From the IMG/VR virus record IMGVR_UViG_3300046665_000306, positions 56,499-120,498 of that record: a DNA stretch of 64,000 nucleotides; one strand, given 5' to 3'. Shown in pieces: positions 23,164-30,872 of the stretch. The stretch's first letter is position 1. The number at the start of each line of letters is the position of its first letter. A model generated the notes under the pieces. It saw nothing but the letters and a program-made list of their open reading frames with translations. It searched no databases and was not told where the DNA came from. A program made the translations under genes and the position numbers. This DNA is from a virus.

Positions 23164-23987
23164 TGGGAAGTTTTCATAAAGTCTGTGGCATCACTGGTAT
23201 GACGATTCAATGGGGCGAGCCGTGCTACGTGACACGTTTGGAGCGCCAGAAGCATGTGTATCGCCAAGGCGCTATTATTTTCAAACCGGATCAGGAGTGG
23301 CAACCCATTTCTTTCCCACAACTCACGTCATACTATGATTATGGCAGAGTTGATGAAGATTTCAAGCCGAATCCTCTCAATGAATTTCTTGGTCTTAACG
23401 TTGAAGATGGTGAAGAAGATAGGACCATTGATACGGACGATCTTGGCGCTGAATATAGCGTGTCTGACACTCTATTCCTTATCCATCCACAGGCCTACCA
23501 GAAATTTAGCTCTAAAGTGATCGATCCTGATGACCTGTTCAACTATCGGCGTACAATCTTCGAAACGGGACCGTCTTATTTCATTGATGCGTTCGAAGAG
23601 GCTAAGAAGATGACGGAATCCGCTCTTCCCGACGATCCAGTCAAACATTACATGTTTCATATGTACCTAGAGAATTCTCACGCCTTTGGCTGGAACCATA
23701 GCAAGATTGGTTGGAAAATTTTTAATAAAATCAATGATGCTAAATCTTATGAACCGTTGGACCGCGCCGTTAGCCTTGGACTGGCAGAAGAACTTTATAA
23801 GCAATTCATCTTTGAGACCAATATGGATCAGATGTGGAAAAGTTATAGGCCTTCGAATTATGGCGGGCAATACGATAACTATGAGACCTATCTTGAATTG
23901 GCCGATGTGATGATTGAAATCGCGGCAGAGAAGCGGCTCAAGATCGATGCTGAAGATGGCGATTACGATGAAGACGAGGATTTGTGA
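23163..23987 (+). CDS. Unknown phage protein (274 aa)
   Basis: GTG start in TAGTG overlap. N-terminus MGSFHKVCGITGMTIQWGEP with a C-x-x-(T)G turn is recurrent in phage proteins of unknown function. The middle is acidic, the end a pure acidic tail (DAEDGDYDEDEDL). Soluble. No enzyme motif. Confidence 0.65.
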   Translation: MGSFHKVCGITGMTIQWGEPCYVTRLERQKHVYRQGAIIFKPDQEWQPISFPQLTSYYDYGRVDEDFKPNPLNEFLGLNVEDGEEDRTIDTDDLGAEYSVSDTLFLIHPQAYQKFSSKVIDPDDLFNYRRTIFETGPSYFIDAFEEAKKMTESALPDDPVKHYMFHMYLENSHAFGWNHSKIGWKIFNKINDAKSYEPLDRAVSLGLAEELYKQFIFETNMDQMWKSYRPSNYGGQYDNYETYLELADVMIEIAAEKRLKIDAEDGDYDEDEDL

Positions 23988-23988
23988 C

Positions 23989-24258
23989 ATGGCAGTTCCA
24001 GTTGATTTTCCCGGCGCTAACCTAACCCTTGGTCCACCGAAAGGTATGACTGAGGAAGAGGTACGCAGCATGCCGGTCCATCATGCAAAGAATCACTTCA
24101 TTTCTTGTTGGTATTTATCCGATTCTGAGATCGAAGAGATAGTCAGGACTCGCTGCGTTTGGCAAACTTTGATGGGTAGCGGGGCTCAACCAAGCTTCAT
24201 TAGTGGCTCCTTAAATGATGTGATTGATCTAGTTTATGACCAAAACGAGGCAATTTAG
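23989..24258 (+). CDS. Unknown protein (89 aa)
   Basis: MAVPVDFPGANLTLGPPKGM; GAGGA before the ATG. His/Trp-rich mid part (HHAKNHFISCWYL). Unknown function. Followed by a 170-nt gap with a hairpin. Confidence 0.6.
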   Translation: MAVPVDFPGANLTLGPPKGMTEEEVRSMPVHHAKNHFISCWYLSDSEIEEIVRTRCVWQTLMGSGAQPSFISGSLNDVIDLVYDQNEAI

Positions 24259-24313
24259 GCGTGACGCCAACCTCTCCTCGAAAATAAATCCATGCATTTT
24301 CAAAGACTTATGA

Positions 24314-24339
24314 AAAAGTAATCAAAAGAGGTTACTTTT
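24314..24339 (+). terminator. Possible terminator hairpin
   Basis: AAAAGTAA ... TTACTTTT, 8-bp stem, A/T-rich and partly followed by T residues within the stem. The rest of 24259-24431 shows no gene and no convincing promoter. Confidence 0.45.
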
Positions 24340-24431
24340 CACGGAACATTTCTTTATGTTATCCATTATTCCGTCAGACAAACGCAAGGGGCGGTGTCAC
24401 AAACAACGGAAACGAAACAGGAGAAAATGTC

Positions 24432-24860
24432 ATGGCTACTGCAATCAATGAACTGAAGTCGATCAAGGTAAACGAAATCGCATGGAGCGGTCGCGCCGCC
24501 GCTGCGCTGAAGAATGGCGGCTTGCTGGATAAGACTCTGGCTGATGTTGACAACATCAAGGATGATGAGCTTCTGTCCATCAATCGTATGGGTCGTGGCT
24601 CTCTTGGCGAGATTCGCCAGAAGATCGTCCAAGCCGGTGCGAGGGCTCGTGAAGAAAAGATGAAGCAGGATATGGATCAGCGCAACGCTGATTTCAATAC
24701 CGGCAACAACACCAATGATCAGCCTGTGCCGGATCGGCGTGAAATCAAGGTCAGGTCGAACAGTTCCGTCGAGGATAAGGTCATGGAATTCGCCAAAACC
24801 CACCCTTCGATCATCAATTCGATCATCAACGAAGAAGTGATTTTGGTCCCCCGGCTGTAA
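24432..24860 (+). CDS. RNA polymerase alpha-CTD-like protein
   Basis: 142 residues. Residues about 6-68 follow the helix-hairpin-helix pattern of the RpoA C-terminal domain: I-x-x-L, a W-S-G-R-A-A-A-A-L-K-N helix, L-x-D-V-x-x-I-x-D-D-E-L-L, then NRMGRGSLGEIRQKI (bacterial alpha: N-x-G-x-K-S-L-x-E-I). The rest is a polar linker with Asn/Asp and a short helical end. In the host, alpha-CTD touches UP-element DNA and activators. A free copy could redirect host polymerase or act as a DNA-binding protein. AGGAG eight bases upstream. Its own hairpin/promoter follow. Confidence 0.6.
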   Translation: MATAINELKSIKVNEIAWSGRAAAALKNGGLLDKTLADVDNIKDDELLSINRMGRGSLGEIRQKIVQAGARAREEKMKQDMDQRNADFNTGNNTNDQPVPDRREIKVRSNSSVEDKVMEFAKTHPSIINSIINEEVILVPRL

Positions 24861-24868
24861 CATTTCTA

Positions 24869-24897
24869 TTGACATTCACGAAACGTTCTGATACAAA
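24869..24897 (+). promoter_or_regulatory. Promoter directly ahead of a hairpin
   Basis: TTGACA (24869-24874), 17 bp, TACAAA (24892-24897). The next base begins the hairpin at 24897-24928. Confidence 0.6.
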
Positions 24898-24928
24898 ACT
24901 CCCCATATTGATTTATGGGGAGTTTTTT
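24897..24928 (+). terminator. Terminator-type hairpin covering a ribosome site
   Basis: AACTCCCCAT/ATGGGGAGTT, 10-bp perfect stem, 8-nt loop, then TTTT. It has the form of an intrinsic terminator for the alpha-CTD-like gene. Its right arm contains GGGGAG, the only ribosome site for the next gene (TTG 24930), so the hairpin would also hide that site. Confidence 0.7.
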
Positions 24929-24929
24929 A

Positions 24930-25244
24930 TTGGCTACGAAGTTCTTATTTAACAACCTCCCCGCCTATCAAGAAGGGCGATTCGCCCTTGTTAAAAATTC
25001 CGACGATGGATTGTGGTATATTTATCACATTATGTCAGGGTTGAAAGCGATGTGGATCATCCCTCCTTTCAAGCAGAAACGCGATGCTCTTGTTTTTGCT
25101 CAACATTTGGATCAAGCACCGATTGATTGGAATGTCAATAGTGAGATTCAACTACTTGAGAAGAACGACGCGAATCAGCTACACACAATTATGTCGCGAA
25201 TTTCTCGCGCCATGAGACAACATAGGCTCAACGGGGGTTCTTAA
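24930..25244 (+). CDS. Unknown protein (104 aa)
   Basis: Begins at TTG (LATKFLFNNLP). An ATG at 24915 is in frame but lies within the hairpin. Mixed fold with WYIYHIMSG and a basic C-terminus. Expression is likely limited by the hairpin. Confidence 0.55.
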   Translation: MATKFLFNNLPAYQEGRFALVKNSDDGLWYIYHIMSGLKAMWIIPPFKQKRDALVFAQHLDQAPIDWNVNSEIQLLEKNDANQLHTIMSRISRAMRQHRLNGGS

Positions 25245-25247
25245 GAA

Positions 25248-25484
25248 ATGGCGCGATTTACTGCTTTTGTTACCTACAGAAAGACGGATGATGTAAATGA
25301 CAGTATTGTTTTCGACTTTGAAGAAGAGGGACAACTAGGCGAGGAATTGGAGAAACGGCATATCAGTCTTTTCAATATCGTAGGTAGAATGGAGCTTCTG
25401 TATAACGGTCATATGGGCAACCCTATCTCCATGGCGCAGTGTTTCGCAGAAGGCGACTTCGAACCAATTGGTGCAATGCATTAA
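25248..25484 (+). CDS. Unknown small protein (78 aa)
   Basis: MARFTAFVTYRKTDDVNDSI; acidic middle. GGGGG before the ATG. Last gene before a terminator. Confidence 0.6.
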   Translation: MARFTAFVTYRKTDDVNDSIVFDFEEEGQLGEELEKRHISLFNIVGRMELLYNGHMGNPISMAQCFAEGDFEPIGAMH

Positions 25485-25497
25485 CATTTTCTTCTTG

Positions 25498-25538
25498 CCC
25501 TCTTCCTGAGCGAAACTCGTGACGGAAGAGGGTCTTTT
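25498..25538 (+). terminator. Intrinsic terminator
   Basis: CCCTCTTCC paired with GGAAGAGGG over a 17-nt loop, followed by TCTTTTTT. Confidence 0.8.
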
Positions 25539-25560
25539 TTCATTTAAGGAATAACATTAT

Positions 25561-25971
25561 ATGACTATTAGAAATAATTGCGAATGGCTGTTTCAAGGCT
25601 CACTCCTAGCCGTGGCTAGGGTGAATAAGGTTGGCGAAATCTGGCTCACCATGACAGGCGGGAAAGACCCATTTGACCCTCGAAAAATTGGCGACACATG
25701 GCTGTGGGAGAGCACTGAAGAAAGATTTTTGAGCCAGTGGGTCTTTGTTAAAGAAATCGAGCCGGAAGTGGGCGAAGGTACGGATGACAGAGAACCGCTG
25801 ATCGAAACGTGGCTCATCGTGTGCCGTTTCGCTGATGGAGTTGATTACCATAATGGCTTTTTCACTTCCAAGGAGGAGGCTCAACTAGCCTATGATGAAG
25901 AGCCTTACGACATTGTCACAGGCGAGCGCGTAGAACTGCTCGACATTGTCAGGGTGCCATATTATGGCTAG
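25561..25971 (+). CDS. Unknown protein (136 aa)
   Basis: Trp-rich, beta-type N-terminal half (WLFQGSLLAVARVNKVGEIW), acidic centre. AAGGAA upstream. Overlaps the phosphoesterase start by 8 nt. Confidence 0.65.
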   Translation: MTIRNNCEWLFQGSLLAVARVNKVGEIWLTMTGGKDPFDPRKIGDTWLWESTEERFLSQWVFVKEIEPEVGEGTDDREPLIETWLIVCRFADGVDYHNGFFTSKEEAQLAYDEEPYDIVTGERVELLDIVRVPYYG

Positions 25972-26608
25972 ACAGCTGACCCGCGTCATTGGCGATGTTC
26001 ATGGCAAATATGATCAATACAAAAAGATCATCAAAGGCACGACTCGATCCATTCAAGTCGGAGATATGGGCGTAGGCTTTCGATCCTATAATTTTGAGAG
26101 AGAATTGGTGCGCAGCGCCAATCCTCCTCATGACTTGATGATTAAGCACGGTGCCCGATACATTAGGGGCAACCATGACAATCCCAATGTGTGCCGCATG
26201 GATAAAAAGTGGATTCCAGATGGCACGGTCGAAGATGATGTGATGTTTATCGGCGGCGCAACATCAATCGACAAAGCTTATCGGACTGAAGGCCTGTCAT
26301 GGTGGGCCGATGAAGAATGTGCATACAACGATCTTCAATCGTTTATTGATACAGCGGCTGTACATAAACCACGAGTCCTTATCACCCACGAATGTCCAGA
26401 ATTCATTGCTGATGGGATTTTAGCTGCGGTCAATAGGACAAAGCTGGAAGACCCTAGCAGGACTAGGCAGGCGTTACAGATAATGAGAGACTACCACAAA
26501 CCAGAGACGCACATTTTTGGCCATTGGCACGTAGATATCGATCAAGTCATTGATGGCACGAGATTTATTTGTTTAAACGAACTAAGTTACATAGATTTGG
26601 AACTATGA
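25964..26608 (+). CDS. Calcineurin-like metallophosphoesterase
   Basis: 214 residues. All metal motifs are present in order: GDVHGKYDQY (near 10), VGDMGVGF, RGNHDNP (near 69), THECPEF, and GHWHVDI near the end. The family cleaves phosphomono- or diesters; phage members include Ser/Thr phosphatase-like and nucleotidase enzymes. Start MARQLTRVIGDVHG is favoured over a longer one in the neighbour. A homing nuclease follows with ATGA overlap. Confidence 0.85.
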   Translation: MARQLTRVIGDVHGKYDQYKKIIKGTTRSIQVGDMGVGFRSYNFERELVRSANPPHDLMIKHGARYIRGNHDNPNVCRMDKKWIPDGTVEDDVMFIGGATSIDKAYRTEGLSWWADEECAYNDLQSFIDTAAVHKPRVLITHECPEFIADGILAAVNRTKLEDPSRTRQALQIMRDYHKPETHIFGHWHVDIDQVIDGTRFICLNELSYIDLEL

Positions 26609-27174
26609 AAATAGAATTAACTCAAGATATCCTAAAAGAACTGTTACATTACGAACCTCATACTGGCCATTTTTATTGGAAATTCAGAGACAAAAAATGG
26701 TTTGATAACCCAACTGGACCGGGATCAGCTAGTTGGAACAGTCGTTATGCCTATACTAAGGCCTTTACTTTAAATGATAAAGATGGTTACAAACTTGGGA
26801 CCATTTTCACAAAAAGGTATAGAGCGCATAATATTGCTTGGCTTTACGTTTATGGTTCATGGCCAAATGGAATCATTGATCACATCAATGGGAAACCTTG
26901 GGATAATCGAATAGAGAATTTGCGGGATGTAACAAAACTAGAAAACGATAAGAATCAGTCTCTAGCTAAAAATAATAAAAGCGGCATTATTGGAGTGGAT
27001 TTTTGGCCTTCTGCTTCACCTCCTAAACAGTGGGTTGCCCGTATCTCAACAGGAGATGGCAAGCGTAAATTTTTAGGCTATTTCCTAACTAAAGAAGAAG
27101 CAGCGGAAGCCAGAGCCAAAGCAGAAATTGAATATGGCTATCACGAAAACCATGGAAAACGAAAATGTCAGTAA
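26605..27174 (+). CDS. HNH homing endonuclease with AP2-type DNA-binding end
   Basis: 189 residues. N-terminal ELLHYEPHTGHFYWK is the usual opening of this family; central WPNGIIDHINGKPWDNRIENLRDVT is the HNH core (DH...N...N); C-terminal SGIIGVDFWPSASPPKQWVARIS resembles the three-strand AP2/NUMOD-like DNA-binding part. Free-standing homing gene between the phosphoesterase and the next small gene, overlapping both, so it sits in the operon rather than splitting a gene. Confidence 0.85.
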   Translation: MKIELTQDILKELLHYEPHTGHFYWKFRDKKWFDNPTGPGSASWNSRYAYTKAFTLNDKDGYKLGTIFTKRYRAHNIAWLYVYGSWPNGIIDHINGKPWDNRIENLRDVTKLENDKNQSLAKNNKSGIIGVDFWPSASPPKQWVARISTGDGKRKFLGYFLTKEEAAEARAKAEIEYGYHENHGKRKCQ

Positions 27175-27389
27175 TTGATTTTAATCTTTTTAAAGCTAAA
27201 GTTGAAACGAATCCTAAACTTTATAACAAAGAGACGGAAGAATTTTGCTACACCATTGAGTATTTTCACGACGGCAGGAAATTTGTGACCGACCTTTGGG
27301 CCAAGACGTGGACCGACGCGGAACTTAAACTGAAGTCAATTCAAGATACAGCGGTTGTGGTAGGAAAATTAGTTGAGCGAGAGGATTGA
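27165..27389 (+). CDS. Unknown protein (74 aa)
   Basis: MSVIDFNLFKAKVETNPKLY; beta-alpha type. Starts inside the homing gene's 3' end (10 nt overlap). Confidence 0.6.
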   Translation: MSVIDFNLFKAKVETNPKLYNKETEEFCYTIEYFHDGRKFVTDLWAKTWTDAELKLKSIQDTAVVVGKLVERED

Positions 27390-27392
27390 CAC

Positions 27393-27464
27393 GTGCTCAT
27401 AATCATTTTACTAAGCATCATTGTCTATTTATTGGTTGAGATAAGAGACAGAATGAAAAAGTAA
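27393..27464 (+). CDS. Membrane micro-protein (23 aa)
   Basis: MLIIILLSIIVYLLVEIRDR then KK: one transmembrane segment and a basic tail. GTG start with GAGAGGA upstream. Small but well formed. Confidence 0.45.
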   Translation: MLIIILLSIIVYLLVEIRDRMKK

Positions 27465-27482
27465 ACCGCAAAGGAGATTTAG

Positions 27483-28130
27483 ATGAATAAGTATTGGGGC
27501 AGCTTGAATTGGGGCACGATCCTCACAGTGATCACTTACGCCATCGGCTCAGTATTGGGTCTGGTTGATGTGCATAATTTTAACTATGTCGAATTTTTCG
27601 CGATCTGGACCAGCTATGTTTGCACCCTGATGTGCGTGTTCCAGACGAGGTGGAATTACCCGCTCGGCGCGGTTTCTACCATTCTCTACGCCATTCTATC
27701 TTATCAAGCCAATCTCCCCGCCGTTGGGCTGTTCAACATTCTCCTATCGATCAATTTGATTTATGGCTGGTTCCGTTGGCGCAGCGATGATGTGACTCGG
27801 CCCGTTACCAATCCTAATGCGGCATGGTGGCTCGGATATGTCGGGATCGGGTTGGCCACTTATCTGATCCTAACCATTGTCAATGGTTACTTTGGCTACG
27901 ACCAGACTTGGGTAGACGTTACTACAGCTGTAGTTTATGCCGTGGCTCAAGCCATGCTCGACAACAAACATCGCACATCGTGGACCGTATTCTTTGTCCT
28001 CAATGTCTTGTCGATCTACCTTTATTTCAAGCAGGAAGCTTATTTCGTGGTTATCCAATACGTTTACTTCCTCGGAAATACACTTTATGGTCATTTTGAA
28101 TGGCGTAAGTCAGAAGAAGTTTTCAATTAA
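27483..28130 (+). CDS. pnuC: PnuC-type nicotinamide riboside transporter
   Basis: 215 residues with about seven transmembrane segments. Family signs: the repeated W/Y-rich half-structure, QTRWNYPLGAVSTILYAILS, LFNILLSINLIYGWFRW, and the C-terminal YVYFLGNTLYGHFEWRKS. PnuC carries nicotinamide riboside across the inner membrane, where NadR phosphorylates it. NadR is encoded about 1 kb downstream, so the two form an import-and-convert pair. AAGGAG before ATG. A promoter with hairpin follows. Confidence 0.85.
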   Translation: MNKYWGSLNWGTILTVITYAIGSVLGLVDVHNFNYVEFFAIWTSYVCTLMCVFQTRWNYPLGAVSTILYAILSYQANLPAVGLFNILLSINLIYGWFRWRSDDVTRPVTNPNAAWWLGYVGIGLATYLILTIVNGYFGYDQTWVDVTTAVVYAVAQAMLDNKHRTSWTVFFVLNVLSIYLYFKQEAYFVVIQYVYFLGNTLYGHFEWRKSEEVFN

Positions 28131-28134
28131 ATCA

Positions 28135-28163
28135 TTGACAGTAGCCCCTAACGGGGCTACACT
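28135..28163 (+). promoter_or_regulatory. Promoter with palindrome in its spacer
   Basis: TTGACA (28135-28140), 17 bp, TACACT (28158-28163). The spacer holds the perfect repeat GTAGCCCC-TAAC-GGGGCTAC (28141-28160), either the pnuC terminator stem or an operator. Confidence 0.6.
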
Positions 28164-28188
28164 GCTATCTAGATAAAGGAGGGTGTTT

Positions 28189-28398
28189 ATGCTGAGATTT
28201 CTAATAATTTACGGCCTCGTCGCCTTTGGTACTTGGGCCGGATATGACAGAATTTATAGAGAGGCTTGCCCTTCGGAGAAGTTCTCATACGGTCCTGTCA
28301 CGGCGGGAATTGCATGGCCCTTCTTCGCCGGTCTAGCCATTGCCAGCGCCACCACTGATAGGATTTCCAATCCTGTCACTTGTGACAATAAATTTTAA
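28189..28398 (+). CDS. Small membrane protein (69 aa)
   Basis: N-terminal signal-anchor (MLRFLIIYGLVAFGTWAG), a second apolar segment near 40-56 and two Cys. AGGAGGG five bases before ATG. Confidence 0.6.
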   Translation: MLRFLIIYGLVAFGTWAGYDRIYREACPSEKFSYGPVTAGIAWPFFAGLAIASATTDRISNPVTCDNKF

Positions 28399-28410
28399 AA
28401 GGAGGTTTTG

Positions 28411-28626
28411 ATGCGTTATAAGAAATGGACCAGTGCATATCTTCTTAACGAAGCGTTGGAATCTCCCACGATGAAAGCAGAAGTCACGGTTAACGGCGAA
28501 ACTATTGCTGTCAGCGCCGTGACAGAGCTTGAAACATTTGGCGTGACTTGGAAGCGTAACGGCGTTCTTGTCACGGAAGAAGATGCGGCAGAAGTTTTGG
28601 CTCGATGGGCCGTGGAAGGAGTTTAA
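28411..28626 (+). CDS. Unknown small protein (71 aa)
   Basis: Begins MRYKKWTSAYLLNEALES; beta-rich with Thr/Val strands, helical end. AGGAGG upstream. Confidence 0.6.
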   Translation: MRYKKWTSAYLLNEALESPTMKAEVTVNGETIAVSAVTELETFGVTWKRNGVLVTEEDAAEVLARWAVEGV

Positions 28627-28631
28627 ATTTT

Positions 28632-29105
28632 ATGACGAGAGACGAAGTTAAAGCGAATCGAATCAAGTGGGCCAATTTCCTTCTCAATAAGAAGAGGAAG
28701 AAGGCTACCGGCATACTTGATAAGGGCGACGGTGCTAGATGCTGTTTGGGCCACGGCGCGTACTGCTTAGGCGTGTCTCGTCACAGACTTGGTGAAACGT
28801 ATGTCACGAGTTTCGAGTATGGAGATGGGCGCGCAACATATTCCGCTCCTTCTGAATTGGTAGACCTTGTCGGACTGTGGGACAGTGATGGCATGACTGA
28901 AGGCGAGGATTTAGTTATTGATGGTCTTAACTTTTCTTCACTAGCCTCTGCCAATGATGCTGATAGGCATTATGCCTTTGAAACAGGCGTTGAAAGCAGA
29001 GAAATAAACATCACTCCTCAAATGATTGGGACATATCTCCTCACCGTGATCGAAGGCGGCGACGATACTCCATTCCGCCCACTGTCGGAGTATCCCGAAG
29101 TATGA
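28632..29105 (+). CDS. CCLG-motif protein (157 aa)
   Basis: NRIKWANFLLNKKRKKATGI then DGARCCLGHGAYCLGV. The same arrangement (helix, basic stretch, DG-x-x-CCLG) occurs in the gene at 33962-34303, so the two are paralogues of a common phage family of unknown role. AAGGAG lies upstream. ATGA overlap with nadR. Confidence 0.65.
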   Translation: MTRDEVKANRIKWANFLLNKKRKKATGILDKGDGARCCLGHGAYCLGVSRHRLGETYVTSFEYGDGRATYSAPSELVDLVGLWDSDGMTEGEDLVIDGLNFSSLASANDADRHYAFETGVESREINITPQMIGTYLLTVIEGGDDTPFRPLSEYPEV

Positions 29106-30115
29106 CCACAACAGGACTATGCGTGATCAGTGGCCTCTTGCCGACACGTGGTCATCAATATCTAATTGATTTTGGTTCTAAATTCGTGGATCGGCTCCAT
29201 GTCATTGTCTGTATCAGGTCGTTTGAACCACGACTCACTCTGGATCGAGCCGAAGTTTTGGCACAGCATTATGCTGGAACGAATGTAACGATCCACGAGC
29301 ACTACGCCGATGATGCGCCTCAGAATGATGATGGCACGCCTGAGTTTTGGGACTATTGGTCCAATCTCGTCAACAAAGCCATCACGAAGCGTAAAAAGAT
29401 TGATTACTTCTTCGCCTCGGAAAAATACGGCGCGCGCTTCGCTGAAGCTCTTGGCATCACCTTTGTCCCGGTAGATATTGGCAGGGAAATCCTAAGCGTT
29501 ACAGGGACAGGTGTCAGGAAAAATCTGGCTGAAAATTTTAAATACATTCTGCCTGAGTATCAAAACCGTTTGGCCAAGACTGTGTGCCTCTACGGTCAAG
29601 AATCAGTAGGTAAAACCACTATGTCTAAGTGGCTCGCCAATAAGTTGGAAGGCCGTTGGATTCACGAATGGGCCAGACCTTATCTTGAAGAAGTCGGCGC
29701 TGAGATAACGGATGAAAAAATGTTAAACATTGTGCGTGGCCAGTACGCAGCGATGATTTCCGCACCTATGGCATTGTTTAATATAAGAGATACTGATCTC
29801 CTTTCCACTATTGGTTATTATAAAATCTATGGCGGAACTATGCCTGAAGAACTTATCCAAAAATTTAACTTGACAAAGAGTGATCTTTATGTAATGTTAA
29901 ATGACAATATCCCTTTCGAGCCTGATCCTTTGAGATACGGCGGTGATAAGAGGGAAAGTGAGATGCAGTTCTGGATCGACCTGTTGGACGAATATGACTG
30001 CAAATATCATGTCGTGGACAGCACTGATATTAAAAAGCAACGCAAAGAAGTTGTAGAAGCTGTTTATGATTTTTTCACCGATCTACGCGAGATAGAGGAA
30101 TTTATTCGTGACTGA
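29102..30115 (+). CDS. nadR: NadR-like NMN adenylyltransferase / ribosylnicotinamide kinase
   Basis: 337 residues, two domains. Residues about 5-150 are the adenylyltransferase: a GLLPTRGHQYLIDFG nucleotide-binding start (TRGH in place of the usual T/H-x-G-H) and SVTGTGVRKNL (ISSTxxR-like). Residues about 160-330 are the P-loop kinase: GQESVGKTTMSKWL, HEWARPY and a DTDLLST substrate region. In bacteria the kinase turns nicotinamide riboside into NMN, and the other domain makes NAD+. The regulatory helix-turn-helix of E. coli NadR is missing, as in most phage forms. It pairs with pnuC. Confidence 0.85.
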   Translation: MTTTGLCVISGLLPTRGHQYLIDFGSKFVDRLHVIVCIRSFEPRLTLDRAEVLAQHYAGTNVTIHEHYADDAPQNDDGTPEFWDYWSNLVNKAITKRKKIDYFFASEKYGARFAEALGITFVPVDIGREILSVTGTGVRKNLAENFKYILPEYQNRLAKTVCLYGQESVGKTTMSKWLANKLEGRWIHEWARPYLEEVGAEITDEKMLNIVRGQYAAMISAPMALFNIRDTDLLSTIGYYKIYGGTMPEELIQKFNLTKSDLYVMLNDNIPFEPDPLRYGGDKRESEMQFWIDLLDEYDCKYHVVDSTDIKKQRKEVVEAVYDFFTDLREIEEFIRD

Positions 30116-30440
30116 ATTCATTAGAGGTGACAAAGTTATCTTTGTCGATCCAGAACATAAATACGGCGGCTGGAATTTCACTGTGGGTAGGACCTATACC
30201 GTTGGTGGTAAGTATTTTCCATCAGACGACGGGTATTTAGGGATTATGGCGGACGACAGCGGCTCTCCTAATGGACATTTGCTAAAGTTCTTCGTCTCAG
30301 CGCCAGTTGTGGACCAAACTTTTTGCTCTTGGTGGAACGAATACTATCCTCAAGAATATGGCCACAACGCCGAATTTAGGAAGATTGTGGAACGACACGC
30401 AGAAGCAGCCTATGTGGCGGGAAAGCGCCACGGCTCGTAA
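30108..30440 (+). CDS. Unknown protein (110 aa)
   Basis: GTG start overlapping nadR by 8 nt. N-terminal FIRGDKVIFVDPEHKYGGW resembles small beta-barrel folds; helical, His-containing end. No assignment. Confidence 0.6.
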   Translation: MTEFIRGDKVIFVDPEHKYGGWNFTVGRTYTVGGKYFPSDDGYLGIMADDSGSPNGHLLKFFVSAPVVDQTFCSWWNEYYPQEYGHNAEFRKIVERHAEAAYVAGKRHGS

Positions 30441-30461
30441 CCAACAAATAGGAACTTTGAT

Positions 30462-30872
30462 ATGAACTACAAATGGCTTACCTTCAACTGCGTCACGCTC
30501 TTTATCGTGGCCTTTCTGATCCAGTTTTATGATGGATTTAATCAACTACTAGCTCTGGATCACACCTACGTCTCATTATTCATTGTAGCTCAATATGTTG
30601 CGATCAGCACCTATCTAGGCATCAAGAAAGAAGCCTCTAATTTCAACGCAGTCAGATACTATGCCAATATGCTTCCGCTAATTGGAATGGTTGGAACGCT
30701 TACCGCTGTGATGTTGGTTATGTACGAAGCTCAGATATCAGGCGCGAAAACAATCGCGGATTTTCACGGCCTCTTCTCAATGTTCACCACAACACTCTTT
30801 GGTGTGTTCTTCCTAGGCATGTCCAAGTTTCAGCTTGGTCTAGCATTTGGAGAGTACAAAGATGCTGACTAA
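30462..30872 (+). CDS. MotA/TolQ/ExbB-like ion-channel subunit
   Basis: 136 residues, four transmembrane segments (about 5-24, 31-51, 68-88, 104-125). The third and fourth match the proton-channel core: MLPLIGMVGTLTAVMLVMY (MotA/ExbB: P-x-L-G-x-x-G-T-x-x-G) and a F-T-T-T-L-F-G-V-F segment. It is shorter than MotA (about 290) or ExbB (about 240), with no large cytoplasmic loop. The next gene encodes a single-span partner with the expected Asp, so together they look like a minimal ion-driven motor. Purpose in a phage unknown. Confidence 0.65.
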   Translation: MNYKWLTFNCVTLFIVAFLIQFYDGFNQLLALDHTYVSLFIVAQYVAISTYLGIKKEASNFNAVRYYANMLPLIGMVGTLTAVMLVMYEAQISGAKTIADFHGLFSMFTTTLFGVFFLGMSKFQLGLAFGEYKDAD

